Assembly (NCBI GenBank): GCA_928212115.1
Contig: CAKMRJ010001112.1
Location: forward strand, 408,932,335-408,996,334
Length of the DNA: 64,000 nucleotides
Direction of reading: 5' to 3'
Source: Lactuca virosa
Taxonomy: Eukaryota; Streptophyta; Magnoliopsida; Asterales; Asteraceae
Shown here: piece after piece, positions 1 through 10,792 of the stretch
Position numbering within the stretch: position 1 is the first letter of the stretch
How the letters are laid out: every line of letters starts with the position of its first letter
Translations under genes and position numbers: made by a program
Notes under the pieces: model-generated
What the model saw: the letters and a program-made list of their open reading frames with translations, nothing else
The model's database searches: none
What the model was told of the DNA's origin: nothing

Positions 1-995
1 GAGACACAACGAGTCCTAAATGACATATAATAGCATATATATAGGCATGCAATTAGTGTTTTGGACAACTAACACGCAAGGAAACACCCTTAGGGACTAG
101 GAAACACTTGGACTAAGTGTTAGAATCACAGGTGATTGACTAGAATGGGGTTTACGCCCATACAGGAGAGTGTACGGCCAGGGTGTACGGTCAAGGTGTG
201 TGTACGGCCATGAGTGTACGGCCGTACACCCATGAAGGAAACATGCAACAAGGGGTGTTTGAACAATGGGGAAGCTAGTGGGTCGATTGATCATCAAAAA
301 TATGAACTCGATTCTCACTTTGGAGGCCCTTTCGGGGTGTTTTGAGGGGTGTACGGCCATGCAAGGGTGTACGGCCGTACACTCCTTTTTTTCTTGAGTT
401 ATGGTCGATTCTAGGGTGTTTAACAAGTGTTTCTAACATGTATTAAGCATAGGGAAAGGATACTTACAATTTGGAGGCTCAAAATGGTGTTCACAGCCAC
501 CAAGAACATGTGTGTGTTCTTGGTGTTCTTGGTGAAAGATGAAGACCTTGAAGATCTACCCAAAAAGATGATTTCCATGGATGAAATCAAAGGGTGATAC
601 ATGATTAAGAAGGATAATAACACAAGGATGGAAGAATCACTTACGTTTTTGAAGATCTAAGATGAAGAACTCGATGATAGTTAAGAGAGAAATCGATTTT
701 CTTGACTTGGAAGTGTGAGGAATGACTAGAAATGAAATGATATCATACTTATGGAGGTGGTGTACGGCCAACATGGGTGTACGGCCGTACACTCCCTCTG
801 ATGGAGTGTTCGGCTCGATTTCAACGCGAAGAACTTTAGCTGACACTTCCCTAAACCCAACCTTGATTGTTCTTAAGCTTAGAACACTGAAACAGACCCT
901 AAACGATGTTAAAAGATAGCAGAAACGGGTCTGACACTCGGTTGAATTGAATTGAATGGCTGGACTTACAAGGAAAAAGTTTTCGGGTTGTCACA
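1..995 (-). repeat. Gypsy A 3' LTR (partial, runs off the window)
   Basis: Read on the minus strand, the LTR begins at 995 with TGTGACAACCCG, immediately after a purine-rich tract, and continues past base 1. It contains an array of GTGTACGGCC half-sites and three complete palindromes (GTGTACGGCCGTACAC). The other LTR boundary is outside the window, so its length is unknown. Confidence 0.8.
160..385. repeat. Palindrome array in LTR A
   Basis: Several GTGTACGGCC half-sites and two full 16-bp palindromes GTGTACGGCCGTACAC at 214-229 and 367-382. A third lies at 777-792 in the same LTR. A half-site (GTGTACGGCCA) sits about 20 bp before each full palindrome. Other LTRs in the window carry a related array with a different sequence. 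Confidence 0.8.
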
Positions 996-1010
996 TCATC
1001 CCCCCGTTAG
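996..1010 (-). other. Polypurine tract of gypsy A
   Basis: On the minus strand this reads CTAACGGGGGGATGA directly before the LTR start. The same tract precedes the LTRs of gypsy E (29494-29506) and gypsy D (near 38791-38803). It is the expected primer for plus-strand DNA synthesis. Confidence 0.85.
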
Positions 1011-1362
1011 AGGGAATTTCGTCCCGAAATTCGAACATGGAATATAATTCCTGGACCTGGAAAAAGATGAAGGGTATCACAAGTGTCTCATCGGATAGAT
1101 ACTTCTCTAGGATCGGTAGGGTACCTGGGTTTCATAAAACCCTCGCGTTCTCTAGTGAATCCGGATCCTCGCTGGGTGTTTCAGCGGATCATCACTGCTG
1201 TATCTGCTGTTCTGATATGTGAAGGGTGGGTAGGTTTAGCTTGCTCAACCATGTTCATCCAACTGGTAGGATGCCCTTTTGTGGTCCTGAGCAGCCTTTG
1301 TCCTGAAGTTCATGGTAGGACTCATACTTGGTTCATCCATCATTGTCTCGTGTACACAAGTC

Positions 1363-1485
1363 GTATATAATTAAGATTGACAAGACGGTCGGATGGGTGG
1401 CTCTGCTCCAGGTCCACAACCAGACAAGGAACAGGAGATAGGGCGGAAACACACATCCTAAGTCAGTAGAATCTTAATTATATAC
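1363..1485 (-). repeat. 125-bp inverted-repeat module, copy 1
   Basis: Ends are a perfect 16-bp inverted repeat: GTATATAATTAAGATT at 1363-1378 and AATCTTAATTATATAC at 1470-1485. The core at 1414-1431 is the reverse complement of TTCCTTGTTTGGTTGTGG (one mismatch). Its orientation matches the sense strand of gypsy A. It resembles a MITE in size and form, but it recurs inside LTRs and internal regions of two gypsy elements. Confidence 0.75.
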
Positions 1486-1981
1486 CACCCTCGCGTGTAC
1501 ATTTAACATTGATAGGCTACGCGAGTGGTATTTCCAAAATGATCTGCTGAGGGTGCTTAAGCAGGTTAGAGGTGGATACCATACTCCTAGCATGGATACT
1601 TTTCGGGGGTTGAAGCGAGATGAAATTTCGAGGTTCGCATCTAGTTTGTCGTTAGGAGTGACGAGAGTTTTGTTATTCGGTTGGTTTAAGGCAAAGGGTC
1701 TCCTTGGTGACACATAGGTTTGGCATCGCGTGGACTCAGTTAGATTAGGTGGGATGACATCGTCGGATGGCGTGTTAAGTTAGTTCGGAAAGAGTGCTTT
1801 GTTTGAATATCGGTGCATCTGAGTGTATGTTTCTGGTGCTTTCTGTTTTGATCCTAATATTACTACTATGATGATTTTGTATTGCCTTACGTTTGTATTA
1901 TCTGAAAGATTGTTCTAGTGACTGATACTTGATATTATGATCCCTATCCAGTCTCTCTATAATCGCTTGGTTTTTGCAAGT

Positions 1982-2106
1982 CATATATAATTAAGAGTGA
2001 TAAGACAGTCGACTGAGTGACTCTGCCTTAAATCCACAACCAGACAAGGAACAGGAAATAAGGCGGAATCACGCACTATAAGTCTACTGGTTCTTAATTA
2101 TATATG
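1982..2106 (-). repeat. 125-bp inverted-repeat module, copy 2
   Basis: Perfect 15-bp inverted ends CATATATAATTAAGA (1982-1996) and TCTTAATTATATATG (2092-2106), core at 2034-2051. Compared with copy 1 the outer bases differ, but they differ on both arms so that pairing is kept. Confidence 0.75.
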
Positions 2107-2168
2107 GCCCTACTTCTTACACCAAGTCATTATAGCTTACCAGAAAGAGTATTTAGTTTCTATATAAA

Positions 2169-3014
2169 CTATATGCTTAGTTTAGACGAGGAAGAAACTA
2201 TTACAGTTAGGATTTGGTTGGGAAACGTACCGCTGTTCTCATGTGGTTCCGGGGTAGACTCTCCTGTAGTGATCATTAGCACTCTTCCTTCTCCACCAGG
2301 GTTCCTGACCAATGGACAATCTTTCTTAAAGTGTCCCGTTTCGCCACATTCATGGCAGGTCTGACTCACTTCCTCAAATGGAACCTGAGAGATTGGTTGT
2401 GCCGGTGCTCTACAGAAGTGGATGGTGTGTCCTTTTCGGAGGCAGTTCTTGCAATACAACTTCTGACACCTTCTGATATGATGGAAGTTTCACTTATTAC
2501 ATTTAGGGAGGGTTCCAGCATAACGATTGTCGGGTGTTGAGGTGGTTGGTGTCGTGGCAGCCTAGGCTGCACCTGTCTGTTGTCCCTCGGAGGGTCCTTG
2601 TGTTGACTGTCTCTTCTTCCTACTCTCGGTCCCTTGTTTATCATCGCCTCCTTTGGTTAACCCATAAACGGGGTCCATTATGCCTTGGCGGATCCCATAG
2701 GCCACCAAGGTTCTAGCCAGGCGTTTGGTACTGTCGAATGTAAGAGGTTTTGCTGCTATTACGTCTCCTTGGATTGGAGAAGGTAGTCCCCAAATGAATC
2801 TTTCTACCTTGTTACATTCCGGGGTAACCATCCCAGGGCATAGCGTATCTAAGTCGCTGAATCTATCTGTGTAGGCTTCTATGTCTGAGCCTGCCATGGT
2901 GAGATTCCATAGCTCATGCTCTAGTTTTTGCACTTCGCCCCTCGGGCAGTACTCTTCCAGCATCATCTGTTTTAGATTCTCCCAGCCCATTGTGTTTGCG
3001 ATCGGAAGAGTCAA
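2169..3014 (-). pseudogene. Gypsy A gag remnant (capsid C-terminal part and zinc knuckles)
   Basis: The minus strand encodes the second half of a plant gypsy capsid (residues like GWENLKQMMLEEYCPRGEV and LWNLTMAGSDIEAYTDRF), strongly similar to the gags of elements B and E in this window. After a frame change near 2460-2560 come two CCHC knuckles, CKNCLRKGHTIHFC and CHECGETGHFKKDC, both with all four ligands. The N-terminal half of gag is missing: the reading frame stops being gypsy at about 3020, where copia C1 sequence begins. Gag would form the virus-like particle and bind the element RNA; this copy is split over two frames and cannot make a full protein. Confidence 0.85.
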
Positions 3015-3020
3015 TGACTT

Positions 3021-3700
3021 GATCTCTGATTTGTAATGACAAAGAACTTATAATTGAACACATCAACTTAGTCATGGTCGGGCCCGACACTATAAGTCAA
3101 TACCAAATCACCGAGGGGCCCAAAGATGTCGCTTTTCCCGTTAAGGCAAACGAAACGAATAAAATTTGACTTATATGCTTGGACCATTTACTCAACAAAT
3201 CATGCATGGCAATACATTTTATAACATCAAGTTATTGATGCATTTTCATATTATCAAGGCATAACGAACTTGTAAACTACAACTCATATATCTCTGTTTT
3301 TATATTATAAGATATTATCGTCTCAGAATTACTCATGATAAATTCCATGAAGTAATTCTCTGAGCGTGGGTTAATCCAATACTTAAATTTCCATTTCTAA
3401 GTACTCATGAAGATTGTAGCATTACTATTGCCATGTCTAAAACTGCTTAGAAAATCTACAATTCAATTCATGACAGTCTTAATTCACTACTTACTTCCAA
3501 ATGTATGATCGACTATGGAATTTGAATAATCATATTATTCGGGAAGTAAAACATGCAAATTGAAACACAAGAATAAAAAATTGACAAAAGGTGGTAAACA
3601 AACTCATAAATAATTCTCAGCTATTTAATCACCAATAGTCAATTACATTTACTTTGTTATAAGTTTCAAACTAACTATCTAACTACTAAAACTAACATCA
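3021..3700 (-). other. C1 3' untranslated region (no gene)
   Basis: No coding region. The first ~180 bases, reverse-complemented, align by eye with 56490-56650 of copia C2, between its RNase H and 3' LTR. The right part corresponds to the segment after the RNase H stop. Confidence 0.7.
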
Positions 3701-5345
3701 TCTCTCAGACTAATGCTCCTGGCATGTTGAATATGTTTAGCCCTACTCAGACCCTTCGTAAGTGGATCTGCATGATTATCTTCAGATGATATTCTCTTCA
3801 CAATGAGGTGACCTTCTTCTACTCTATGTCTGATGAAATGGTATTTTATGTCGATATGTCTTTATCTTCCATGATCTCTTGGTTCATTTTTCAAGACAAC
3901 CGCTCCTTCCTTATCACTAAAAATTTTCATCGGCTCCTTGATGGTTGGCACAACTCCAAGATCTCCGATGAAGTTTTTCAACCAAATTGCTTCCTTCGAT
4001 GCTTCACTTGCCGCTGTGTACTCTGATTCACAGGTAGAGTTAGCCACTGTCTCTTGCTTGGAACTTTTCCAAGTAAATGCTCCTTCATTTAAGGTAAACA
4101 CCCAACCATATTGAGAATGGAAGTTGTCTCTATCTATTTGAAATATGGTGTCGCTATACCCTGTTACTCTTAATGTATCATTTCCAACAAGTACTAGGAC
4201 CCAATCCTTTGTCCTTCACAGATACTTGAGAATATTCTTATCTGCTATCCAATGAGCTTTACCTGGCTTTCCCTGATAATGACTGACCATGCTCAGAGCA
4301 AAGGACAAGTCAGGGCGAGTACATGTCAAAACATACATGATAGATCCAACGGCGGAAAATTATGGAATCCTATTCATTTATGCTATTTCTGCATCGGTAC
4401 TTTGACTCTTAGTCTTAATCAGTTTGGTATTACTCTATATGGGCAGCTCTCCTTTCTTGGAAATTTCCATACTAAAATTTTTTAGCACCTTTTCAAAATA
4501 TATATTTTGACTAAGTCCAATTAGTCTTTTACTCCTACCCCTCAGAATTCGTATCCCCGGAATATAGGCAGCCTGACCTAGGTCCTTCATAACGAAACAC
4601 TTTCCAAGCCAAGACTTAACTTCATAGCGAAACACTTTCCAAGCCAAGACTTAACCTATAAGAAGTTTGTCATCAACATACAATACTAGGAAGGTTGCTA
4701 TACTTCCACTAGCTTTGACGTATATACAAGACACATCTTCATTTATAGAGAAACCAAATTCTTTGACTTTCTCGTCGAAGCAAAGATTCCATCTGCGAGA
4801 TGCTTGTTTCAATCCATAGATGGATTTCTCAAGCTTGCACACTCTATTGGGAAAATTTGAATAAAAAAAACCCGTTGGCTGACTCTTGTAAACATCCTCA
4901 TCCAACTTCCTACTAAGGAATGCAGTTTTGACATCCATCTACCAAATTTCCTAGTCATGAAAGGTAGCTACGGATAGCATTATCATAATAGATTTTATCT
5001 TAGCCACTGGTGAGAAGGAATCATCATAGTCAACCCATGGGGTTTGAGTAAAGCCCTTTGCAACCAGTCGTGCTTTGAATGTGTGAACATTACCATCCAT
5101 GTCAGTCTTCTTCTTTAAGATCCATTTGCAAACAACTGTCTTCCGACCAGGTTGTTGGTCAACCAAATTCCAAACTTGGTTGTCATACATGGACTTGATC
5201 TTGCTGTCCATTACGTCTTTCCATTTGGCCGCCTTAGGGCCTTCCATCACTTCCTTATAGTTAGCAGGTTCATCCAAGTTCATCAGTGTACAATCACTGA
5301 TAAACGTATCACCATATGTAGTATATGGAAACCATAGAACTCAGT
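3700..5345 (-). pseudogene. C1 reverse transcriptase and RNase H remnant
   Basis: The minus strand, read from 5345 down, gives the copia RT start (residues like VWNLVDQQPGRKTVVCKWILKKK), then MDVKTAFLSRKLDEDVY, KSIYGLKQASRRWN and the catalytic box LYVDDKLLIG near 4670, then RNase H with SGWVFT-like and WKSSKQETVANSTCESEY near 4000. The frame is broken by stops and shifts, including one next to a 35-bp tandem duplication at 4593-4662. In an intact element these domains copy the RNA into DNA in the virus-like particle. Fragments outside the breaks remain strongly similar to C2, so decay is moderate. Confidence 0.85.
4593..4662. repeat. 35-bp tandem duplication in C1 RT
   Basis: The string CGAAACACTTTCCAAGCCAA starts at 4593 and again at 4628. 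The copies differ only near their ends. The duplication falls in the RT region just after the YVDD box and adds to the frame damage. Confidence 0.85.
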
Positions 5346-5699
5346 TGACATGCTAACTCTACTAGAGCGACGAAGAGGTAATGAATTATCAAATGGTTCA
5401 ATTGGAATCTCTTCCTCTAGTTGAACCCTAGCGTCTTCAGAGGTTCTTTCATCGTTTGTTTCTTGAATCTCTTCAAGGTCAATGGTACTCCTACTTTCCT
5501 CTTTGCATATGAGCCCTCTCTCGCGAAAGACTCCTCTTCATGCTACAAAGACCACTTTTTTCACTAGGTCTGTAGAATTAATATATAAAGGATTTCTGTG
5601 GGAAGCAGATGAAAATACATCTCTTACTTCGAGGTTCAAGCTTGTCCTGAGTCTTTCATGTAATGAAAACTTCATAACCCCGAACCTTGATATGTGCTA

Positions 5700-6748
5700 A
5701 CGAGGGAACAATCCCTGTTCACATCCCGTGAGGTGTTTTGGCAACCTTCTTAGTTGGGACAAGATTAAGAATATGTGTGGTAGTCTCTAAGGCATACCCC
5801 CAAAATGAAATTGGAAGGGAAGTTCGACTCATCATGGAATAAACCATGTCCAACAATGTTCGATTGCGCCTCTCAACCACACCATTAAGTTGTGGTGTCC
5901 TAAGAGTGGTCAATTTTGAAACTATTCCACATTCCTTGAGGTAGTCGTGGAACACGATACTAATATACTCTTCACCTCTATCAGATCAGAGCATCGTTAT
6001 CTTCCTGCCCAATTGATTCCCAACTTCATGTTTAAACTCTTTGAACTTTTCGAAGGTTTCCAGTTTATGTTTGATTAAGTAAATATAGCCATATATACTA
6101 TAATCATCTGCAAATGTTACATAAAATCGATTTGCATCTCTTGTGGTGGATCTGAAAGAACCACACATATCTGTGTGTATGAGATCCAACAAACCTTCAC
6201 TTCTTTCACAAGATCCAGTGAAAGGTGATTTTGTCATCTTACCCAAAAGACAAGATTCGCATGCATCATCTGACCTTAGGTCAAATGATTCCATCACACC
6301 ATCCTGTTGGAGTTCGACGATGCGTTTTTTGTTGTTGTGTCCAAGACGACAATGCCACAAGCATGCTTTGTCTATACCATTAGACAAATCAATTTGATAT
6401 ACACTATTGCCTAAATTTTCTACACACATCACAGTTTCATACACACCATCACAAGGTAAAGCTTCTAAACAAAAAATACTATTTTTATAAGCTGAAATAG
6501 AACCATTCAAATCATTAAATGAATATTTAAACCCTTGTCTGAGCAATGCATGAAAAGAGATAACGTTTCTTGTTATTTATGATGAGTAGCAATAATTTAT
6601 TAAATCTAAACCAACACCATTACTAAGCACTAGACTATAAACTCCAATCTGGTAACATGAGAAGATCATATATCTCCCATGATTAGGTTCATTCTACCAT
6701 GCTCCACCTCCTCTCTTCTTCATATCCCCTGCAAATCAGAACAAATAT
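5700..6748 (-). pseudogene. C1 integrase remnant
   Basis: Minus strand from 6748 down: the tail of the protease, a GAG-pre-integrase region, the HHCC zinc-binding part (LWHCRLGHNN then DACESCLLGK), and the catalytic core with the first Asp in IHTDMCGSF, the second in SDRGEEY and the Glu in NGVVERRNRTLL. All three catalytic residues are present. A stop separates the first Asp from the second near 5985, and more stops follow the Glu. The region between 5345 and 5700 is a badly decayed linker. Integrase would insert the new DNA copy; this one is inactive. Confidence 0.85.
6746..6748. other. Target-site duplication, left (TAT)
   Basis: TAT precedes the CACTA terminus at 6749 and is repeated at 11940-11942 after the right terminus. 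A 3-bp duplication is characteristic of CACTA (En/Spm) transposons. Confidence 0.85.
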
Positions 6749-6782
6749 CACTATAACAAAAAGACCCTTTTACGACGCGCAA
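6749..6782 (+). repeat. CACTA left terminal inverted repeat
   Basis: Starts CACTATAACAAAAAG and ends TTTTACGACGCGCAA; pairs with 11904-11939. Confidence 0.9.
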
Positions 6783-7600
6783 ACCACGACACTCATTGAT
6801 TTATGTTATGCAAAAGAGAGTGACATTAAAAAAGTGTCATCTCTTCAAAAAATTTAAGGATTTACGTCACACATTATTGTGTGCCCTTAAATTAGTGTCT
6901 CAAGAAAAGAAATTAAAAACACGGAGGGTGCTTTATTTTAAAGGCGCGTCCTCTATACCTGTCGCTTTATATGTGTAATGAAAACGCGCGTTTAGTAGAG
7001 GGGGAAACGAAATCCCCAAAATTTTGAAAACCCGTCTTCTACCTTCTTTCTATCTTTCATCTTCTCTCCTCTCCGATCCGCATCTCCGCCACTCCTAACC
7101 TCCTTATCGGTCTCATCAAACATCGTGTTCCCTCCTTAATACCTTGCGGGAATCTAAAAATTAGAAAACCCCGTCCTCACAAAGTCTAAGAAACTAGGGT
7201 TTTTTTCATCCCTCAAAGAACAACCCACATCCTCCATTGATCGATCTCTATCGCTTCATTTCTCACAAGAAATCAAACACTTTACATTCATAGGGCCACA
7301 AAATCGACTATTGTTGGAACTAGGGCTTCGGTTCTTATTAAAATCGAAGGGTTTCTGGTCACAAGGCCACAAATTTGAAATCAAAGTGTTAAGGTCTCGT
7401 TTATTGCTGAAATCGAAGGATTGATGCTCACAGGGCCACGAAAGCTAGGGTTTTTAGGCAAAGCTAGAATCAATCATGTCTCATTCCATCAGGAAATTAG
7501 TTATAAACGATAACTATTCTTTGATCGCGCTCCTCTCCAAGCTAATTGATTTGCTATTTCATAGCAAAGGTAAATAAGATTTCTTTTAGCTATTTTTCAG
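6783..7600 (+). other. CACTA interior before the NAP1 fragment
   Basis: Subterminal motif remnants to about 7000, then a CT-rich stretch (7030-7280) that looks like a plant 5' untranslated region. A short ORF starts at 7477 (MSHSIRKLVINDNYS and on, about 33 codons), which I do not recognise. A splice acceptor (TATTTTTCAG) ends at 7600. This may be a captured promoter or first exon of another gene, but sequence alone does not settle that. Confidence 0.4.
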
Positions 7601-10444
7601 GTTCTAGAAGCTGTGGGTCCCATTATTTTTTTGTCTACAGATACACGAAAGCTAAGAAACGAGGGTTTTCTTAGCCCCTTTCATCCCAGATATCCTGACA
7701 TTCTCACAAACTCTGCACATCCAATGGTGCACAATTTATTATTTTTTTACTTTTACTTTAAAAAACTATATACTTCCATTATAAAATCATAATGATTTAT
7801 TCTTTTTCTTTGTTCACAGAGAGCTCAAGATTTGGCAAATGTAACTTCTTATAGGGAATGGGCACTATTTGGCTATCTTGTTTGTCCTGATGAGCTTCTT
7901 AGAGTAACCAACATTGATATGGCTATGGTATAATTATTATTATAAATACAATTCCCACATTTTTATAAACTTAATAATTTTCTTGCTTACATTAATGTTT
8001 ACTTAATAATTTTCCATGTTTACAGGTTGTATTGAGGGAAAATCTAGTTCTTACTTTATATAGAGATGAGGTAATTAATCTCTAAATGATAGTTGACAAT
8101 TTTTTGTTCAAGGAAATTAATATTTTTTTTATATTCTTGAAATGCAGTATATATTGTTGCATGAGGATTATCAGTTATATGTAATGCCAAGAATATTGGA
8201 ATCAAAGAAAATGGCAAAATCAGGACGTACAAAGCAAAAAGAAGCTGATTTGGAATATAGTGTTGCAAAGCAAGTTGAGAAAATGATAAGGTATTATTAA
8301 CATGGGAATTATATTAATTAATCTGATCAATTTAATTAATAATCATTGTTGTTTGTTTGTATGTTTTCTTTAGTGAAGTGCATGATCAATCAATTTTATC
8401 ATGTGATGCTATTGATCATGAGAGGAGAATATTATTAAAGCAAGAGATTGGAAGAATGGTTTTATTTTTCACTGATCAACCGAGTTTATTAGCTCCTAAT
8501 ATTCAGGTTTATTATAATTAAACACACACTACAATCTATATTTTTCAATGATATAATATAACTATTAACCTTTTTTTTTAATTTGTAATATAGATGGTAT
8601 TTTCTGCATTGACATTGGCTCAAAGTGAAGTGATATGGTATTTTCAACATGTTGGAATTAATTCATCAAAATCCAAAACCAATCGTATAGTTGCTGTAGA
8701 CATAGTAAGTGATATTACTTCATAAATTATTGTTTTTTCTATATATTTATTTTTTATAATATTAATTAACAAGTTTGACTTGTCAACATGTGTAGAATGC
8801 AAATAATAGGATTCTTGTTGGATGGAATGGATCACCTATGCTGTCTAGTACGCAAATACATTACAGGTGAGGGTATAAAATGTTTAATTACCTTTTTACC
8901 CTTGAGACTCGGGTTTAAATATTTACACAATGTTTTTACAGCTGTGAGAGGGTATGGTTTATCCTACCTGTCATCTTCAGCAGGCCGCATCCGGTTTTTA
9001 CTGAATACACCTGGCATGGTGGCTCTTGACCTGGACACCACTCTAAAAGGACTTTTCCAAAAAATTGTTGACCATCTTGAAAATATTCCAAAACCACAGG
9101 GTGAAAATATCTCTGCAATTACATGTGATTTATCAGTAAGTATAATCTTTAATTTTAATCCATTCAAATATGTGACATGGTTTTGTTATTATTTATTTAT
9201 ATTTATACTCATGTTTATAATGTATAAAAAAAAATAATAAACAGGAATTACGTAAAGACTGGTTATCAATTTTAATGATTGTTACTTCTACACGATCTTC
9301 AATTAACATAAGACATTTGGAGAAAGCAACAGTGTCTACTGGAAAAGAAGGCTTGTTATCTGAAGGGAATGCTCTAATGGAAAAGAAGGCTTGTAATATT
9401 TTTGGTTCTTGTTCCAAGTAAAATGACAACTTTTGGTCCCAACTTTACTTGGAACAGGGACCAAAAGTGTAACTTACTCTAAATTTTATACGTAAATTTT
9501 ATACGTAAATTTTATTTTATCTTTTGAAGGGCAATTTAGTGAATATTGATTGGTTGATTCAGTTAACTAGAATTGGTCGAGATGCTGTTTTATATGTTGA
9601 GTCACTCATTGAGTCAATCATGGGAGGATTGGAAGGGCTAATCAACATTCTTGATTCTGAAGGAGGTTTTGGCTCTTTGGAGACACAGGTTCTTACTATT
9701 TTATCAATTTCCTTAAAAAGTTACCAAATTCATGTATTAAATTTGATAGACCTAACTTAATTTTTTTTTAAATCCCAGCTTCTTCCAGAACAAGCAACAA
9801 TTCTGATGAACTTGACATCCAGACTTTCTATTCCTTCAGCAAAATCCCCAAGGGTATCTGGTATACATTTGCCAGACTATGAAAGCTACCCTGAAAATAA
9901 TAATTCCATTAAAATGTAACATTCCTGATTCCTCAACATTAATTTTTTAAATTTATTATCTGTCCTCAAAAATAATACAAACAACATTTATGTCATCATA
10001 GGTTAGAAGCTGCAATGCTTTGCTCAGTTTTGAATGACATGGAGCCTATCTGTGTTCTAAATCATGTCTTTGTCTTGAGAGAGGTAATGATAATCCAAAT
10101 AAATGTATTTACTTTGAATGACATAAAACAAAACTGATATTGTATTATTTCATAATGAAATGAAACACAGTACATGAGAGAATGCATCCTAGGAAACTTC
10201 AGAAGGCGTCTACACACTGTATTAAAATCCGACATAGATCTTCAACGTCCCACAGTTCTTGAATTCCTAATCCGTAGACACGTTAGCATAATCCTAATGG
10301 CAGAACAACATATGAGCATGGACCTCACACAGGGGATCCGAGAAGTTTTATTGACCGAATCCTTCATGGGTTCCGTTTCTTCTCTCCACACATTCGATAA
10401 ACCCAAAAACGATCAACAAACGGGGTCCGCAATCGAAGTTGTCT
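7601..10444 (+). pseudogene. NAP1: Captured fragment of NAP1 (Nck-associated protein 1, SCAR/WAVE complex)
   Basis: Thirteen exon-like blocks with GT/AG introns encode the middle of plant NAP1 (GNARLED), a SCAR/WAVE subunit that controls Arp2/3 actin nucleation. Exons by eye: 7601-7726, 7820-7927, 8026-8070, 8148-8290, 8374-8506, 8594-8704, 8796-8866, 8942-9135, 9245 to about 9370, about 9571-9688, 9779-9915, 10002-10083, 10171-10444. Typical stretches are YREWALFGYLVCPDELLRV, GRMVLFFTDQPSLLAPNIQ and IRHLEKATVSTGKEGLLSEG. Both ends of the protein are absent. Damage: a small deletion shifts the frame in exon 7, roughly 60-70 residues are missing after exon 9, and about five codons are missing in exon 12. 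Retained introns show capture at DNA level. It ends at an intact intron donor. Confidence 0.93.
9395..9470. repeat. Small foldback sequence at the NAP1 deletion
   Basis: TTGTTCCAAGTAAA (near 9409) is the inverse of TTTACTTGGAACA (near 9445), with a nested pair ACTTTTGGTCCC / GGGACCAAAAGT. It lies exactly where the coding match to NAP1 breaks off, after a 16-bp direct duplication (9341-9356 and 9379-9394). Confidence 0.7.
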
Positions 10445-10566
10445 GTAAGATAAACAGAATGTGTATTTGAATGAGTACCATAATCCACATGGGAAGAGAA
10501 CATTTCAAGCAAAAGTAACAAAAAACATTACAATTGTTAAAGCATGAAAATCCTCCTTTGCCCGGT

Positions 10567-10568
<2 letters not shown>

Positions 10569-10602
<34 letters not shown>
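10569..10602. repeat. (CT)n microsatellite
   Basis: About 17 CT units in the CACTA interior, between the NAP1 fragment and the next captured exons. Within 10445-10792 I see no other feature. Confidence 0.95.
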
Positions 10603-10605
<3 letters not shown>

Positions 10606-10792
10606 AGTAGTTTTTGTCCCGTTATAGCATCCTACTTTCTTTCCTTCCCTATTACAGCATTGTACTTTCATTTCTTTTTCTATTACAACGTACATTGTAT
10701 TAAATAAAAAAAGCTACTCAATCATAGCAATGTCTGTTACAAAAGGTTTGATCTCAATGTCTTGTGAACCACTTGTTCATTTTGTAATGCAG

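Larger units (their letters stand above)
1011..2168 (-). pseudogene. Gypsy A region between gag and 3' LTR; pol deleted
   Basis: In an intact gypsy element this interval would hold protease, reverse transcriptase, RNase H and integrase (over 3 kb). Only about 1.1 kb is present and no RT or integrase motif is readable in any frame. It holds two 125-bp inverted-repeat modules and a short open stretch (1474-1713, minus, 79 codons) that I do not recognise. Gypsy E has the same plan after its gag, which suggests a shared non-autonomous layout rather than a private deletion. Confidence 0.6.

Noticed and set aside
10413..10604. Frame starting with an Arg-Glu repeat
   Set aside because: Product of the (CT)n run read on the minus strand.
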